The position numbers were made by a program, and so were the translations under genes. From NCBI GenBank assembly GCA_015057635.1, contig SVEB01000028.1:62001-126000 (forward strand): a DNA stretch of 64,000 nt. The letters run 5' to 3'. The notes beneath the pieces were generated by a model that did no database searches, was not told the origin of the DNA, and saw only the letters and a list, made by a program, of their open reading frames with translations. Each line of letters opens with the position of its first letter. The stretch's first letter is position 1. Origin of the DNA: Lachnospiraceae bacterium (GTDB lineage Bacteria > Bacillota > Clostridia > Lachnospirales > Lachnospiraceae). Shown here in pieces: positions 62,287-64,000 of this stretch.

Positions 62287-63408
62287 CTACATAACATAGC
62301 GGTCATTTTTCTCAACGACGATCTTTACATTCCCTTCCTCACCAACATGCGTAGTGTTTGCCTTTATCGTATCTCGGCTTTCAACAATACAATTCTCAAT
62401 GTAAGTATTGTCACCAATATGTACATCATTTAGAATAATAGAGTTCTTGATTGTGCAGTTGTTTCCTACATACACTTTCTTGAATAAAACGGAATTTTCT
62501 ACTACCCCATTGATAATGCATCCGCTGGAAACCAGACTGTTCTTTACCATAGCACCGGCATTATATTTTGCCGGAGGTAAATCATCAATCTTAGAATACA
62601 CATCCGGATACTGTTTAAAAAAGTAATCCCTAATTTCTTTATTTAAAAAATCCATATTGGTCTTATAATACGAATCTACACTTGCGATATTGCTCCAGTA
62701 ACTGTTCATCTCGTAAGCATAAATTCGCTTCACGTTCTTGTAGCGAATTAAGATATCGCTTACAAAATCGTGTCTTTCTTCCGCAGCTGACTTCTCGATT
62801 AATTCGATCAGCTGTCGGCGGCGAATGATATAAATCCCCGTAGAAATAATGGTAGAATCCGAAACTAAAGGTTTCTCTTCAAATTGGGTGATCCTGCCAT
62901 CCTCATTCACCCCGATAATCCCAAATCTGGTACTATCTTCGATATTATCTAAACGCTTTGTTACAACGGTAATATCCGCTTTCTTTGCGATATGATATTC
63001 CAATACTTTGTTGTAATCAAGCTTATACACCCCATCACCGGATGTAATCACTACATACGGCTCATGACTATTCTTTAAGAAATTCAGATTCTGATAAATA
63101 GCATCTGCCGTGCCCCGGTACCAGAATCCATTGTCTGCGGTTATGGTTGGTGTAAATACAAATAAACCGCCCTGCTTTCTTCCAAAGTCCCACCACTTGG
63201 ATGAACTTAAATGCTCATTTAATGAGCGTGAATTATACTGTGTCAGTACAGCAACCTTCTGAACATGGGAATTTGACATATTGCTCAATGTAAAATCAAT
63301 GCTTCGAAAGCTTCCTGCTACAGGCATAGCAGCTATGGCTCTCTTATTGGATAATTCTTTCATTCTGTTACTATTGCCACCAGCTAAAACGATTCCTATT
63401 GCTCTCAT
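62287..63408 (-). CDS. glgD: Glucose-1-phosphate adenylyltransferase subunit GlgD
   Basis: The 373-residue product resembles GlgC but carries GlgD features. The N-terminal motif 'IVLAGGNSNRMKELSNKRAIAAMPVAGSFR' lacks the usual GGxGxRLxxLT pattern. 'NGFWYRGTADAIYQNLNFL' and a C-terminal left-handed beta helix ('NNCTIKNSIILNDVHIGDNT') follow. GlgD is the regulatory partner of GlgC in making ADP-glucose for glycogen. It overlaps the end of glgC by four bases (ATGA), so the two are coupled. No terminator is clear; a small palindrome AGACA-AGC-TGTCT lies just downstream. Confidence 0.95.
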   Translation of the reverse strand: MRAIGIVLAGGNSNRMKELSNKRAIAAMPVAGSFRSIDFTLSNMSNSHVQKVAVLTQYNSRSLNEHLSSSKWWDFGRKQGGLFVFTPTITADNGFWYRGTADAIYQNLNFLKNSHEPYVVITSGDGVYKLDYNKVLEYHIAKKADITVVTKRLDNIEDSTRFGIIGVNEDGRITQFEEKPLVSDSTIISTGIYIIRRRQLIELIEKSAAEERHDFVSDILIRYKNVKRIYAYEMNSYWSNIASVDSYYKTNMDFLNKEIRDYFFKQYPDVYSKIDDLPPAKYNAGAMVKNSLVSSGCIINGVVENSVLFKKVYVGNNCTIKNSIILNDVHIGDNTYIENCIVESRDTIKANTTHVGEEGNVKIVVEKNDRYVM

Positions 63409-64000
63409 AGTCTGTCACCTGCCTTGATCAAGCATTCTCCACCTTCCAGTACACCATGTGGATAATCATCAATGGTTGTTCCGCCGTTCACTGCGGTATT
63501 CTTTCCAATCCTTACTTTATCCGGTATTACAGAATCCTCTCCGACTGTAACCAGACCATCCATATAGATGTTCGGATACTTCACATTCGGTACTTCCTCT
63601 CCGATTCCAAGTTCACAATCCGAACCTACCACACAGTTCTCTGCGATAATCGCTTTATGAATGATCGTATTCTCTCCAACTACAGTAGACTTCATCACAA
63701 TAGAGTCATATACTTTTGCTCCGGCTTCAATCGTAACACCTGCTCCGATAACGGAATTATGTACTTCGCCATAAATCTCGCTGCCTTCTCCAATGATACA
63801 GCGATCCACCACGGCATTATCTGCGATATACTGAGGTGGTATGACATCACTCTTTGTATAGATCTTCCAGAACTCCTCATATAGATTAAATTCCGGAATT
63901 AAATCAATCAGCTCCATATTAGCCTGCCAGTAAGCACCTAACGTACCGACATCTTTCCAGTATCCGTTATATTCATAAGCGAATACGCGGTCTCCTCTCT
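63405..64000 (-). CDS. glgC: Glucose-1-phosphate adenylyltransferase GlgC, 5' end outside window
   Basis: The frame of the 170-residue ORF continues upstream to the window edge ('RGDRVFAYEYNGYWKDVGTLGAYWQANMELI'-type sequence), so the Met at 63917 is internal and the gene is cut by the window. The visible part is the end of the catalytic domain plus the C-terminal beta helix ('IGEGSEIYGEVHNSVIGAGVTIEAGA'). The conserved 'YWKDVGT' segment shows this is the catalytic subunit. It makes ADP-glucose from ATP and glucose-1-phosphate. The GH13 glucosidase at 24.6 kb is a possible partner in alpha-glucan turnover. Confidence 0.95.
   Translation of the reverse strand, partial: RGDRVFAYEYNGYWKDVGTLGAYWQANMELIDLIPEFNLYEEFWKIYTKSDVIPPQYIADNAVVDRCIIGEGSEIYGEVHNSVIGAGVTIEAGAKVYDSIVMKSTVVGENTIIHKAIIAENCVVGSDCELGIGEEVPNVKYPNIYMDGLVTVGEDSVIPDKVRIGKNTAVNGGTTIDDYPHGVLEGGECLIKAGDRL

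Overview
The window looks like a stretch of chromosome from a spore-forming Clostridia, most likely a Lachnospiraceae. The grounds are moderate-to-low GC, strong AGGAGG-type ribosome sites, the block hup–rqcP–yabP–yabQ–divIC–spoIIE–tilS–hpt–ftsH, SpoVT and SpoVG, a GlgC/GlgD pair, and a SigA promoter in front of spoIIE with the long spacer and 0A boxes typical of Spo0A control. I cannot name a species. Almost all genes are on the minus strand. I see no prophage, transposase, CRISPR array or rRNA.

Layout, left to right. 1-4.9 kb: a cut-off membrane GGDEF protein, a LysR regulator with a half-length (decayed) EamA transporter, debris of what may be a zinc-related operon, and an amidohydrolase. 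4.9-9.6 kb: CstA, an untracked 35-residue protein, RlmD-type methyltransferase and YhaM. 10-17.7 kb: mutS2, a two-component system and a PDZ protein with a broken protease triad, all in one direction, then trmL and an orphan cheX. 18-24.1 kb: an AIR-synthase-like protein, VanW, a 33-residue membrane peptide, an anchored hypothetical protein, a DnaQ-like exonuclease, nth and a B12-binding radical SAM protein. 24.2-24.5 kb: tRNA-Tyr, tRNA-Leu and tRNA-Gly. 24.6-26.8 kb: a GH13 glucosidase. 26.8-28.4 kb: a gene-free stretch holding two giant palindromes. 28.4-36.8 kb: the sporulation/division block with tRNA-Met. 37.7-42.5 kb: patatin, MGMT, an amino-acid permease and two tandem spoVT genes. 42.6-47.5 kb: an RND/MMPL export operon with a divergent TetR regulator and matching operators. 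47.6-54.6 kb: truA, an LtaS-like transferase, an orphan LacI and an XRE-NatA-NatB operon. 55-64 kb: prsA-like foldase, mfd, pth, polysaccharide deacetylase, spoVG, glgD and the end of glgC.

The most unusual signal is a family of at least four interspersed giant palindromes (9681-9858, 26865-27261, 27746-28174, 50777-50942). Each is a nearly self-complementary inverted repeat of about 165 to 430 bp. Copies share short conserved boxes around two internal loops and an AAAAA/TTTTT-flanked terminator-like core. Their outer arms are unrelated between copies, yet stay complementary within each copy. Two copies face each other around 484 bp of unassigned DNA and also share end sequences, including a small accessory hairpin. 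I know of no described element that fits. Other points of interest are the tandem spoVT pair with identical DNA-binding halves but divergent sensor halves, the degenerate HtrA-like protein, the shortened SpoIIE, and two small proteins that the ORF track missed or mis-started.
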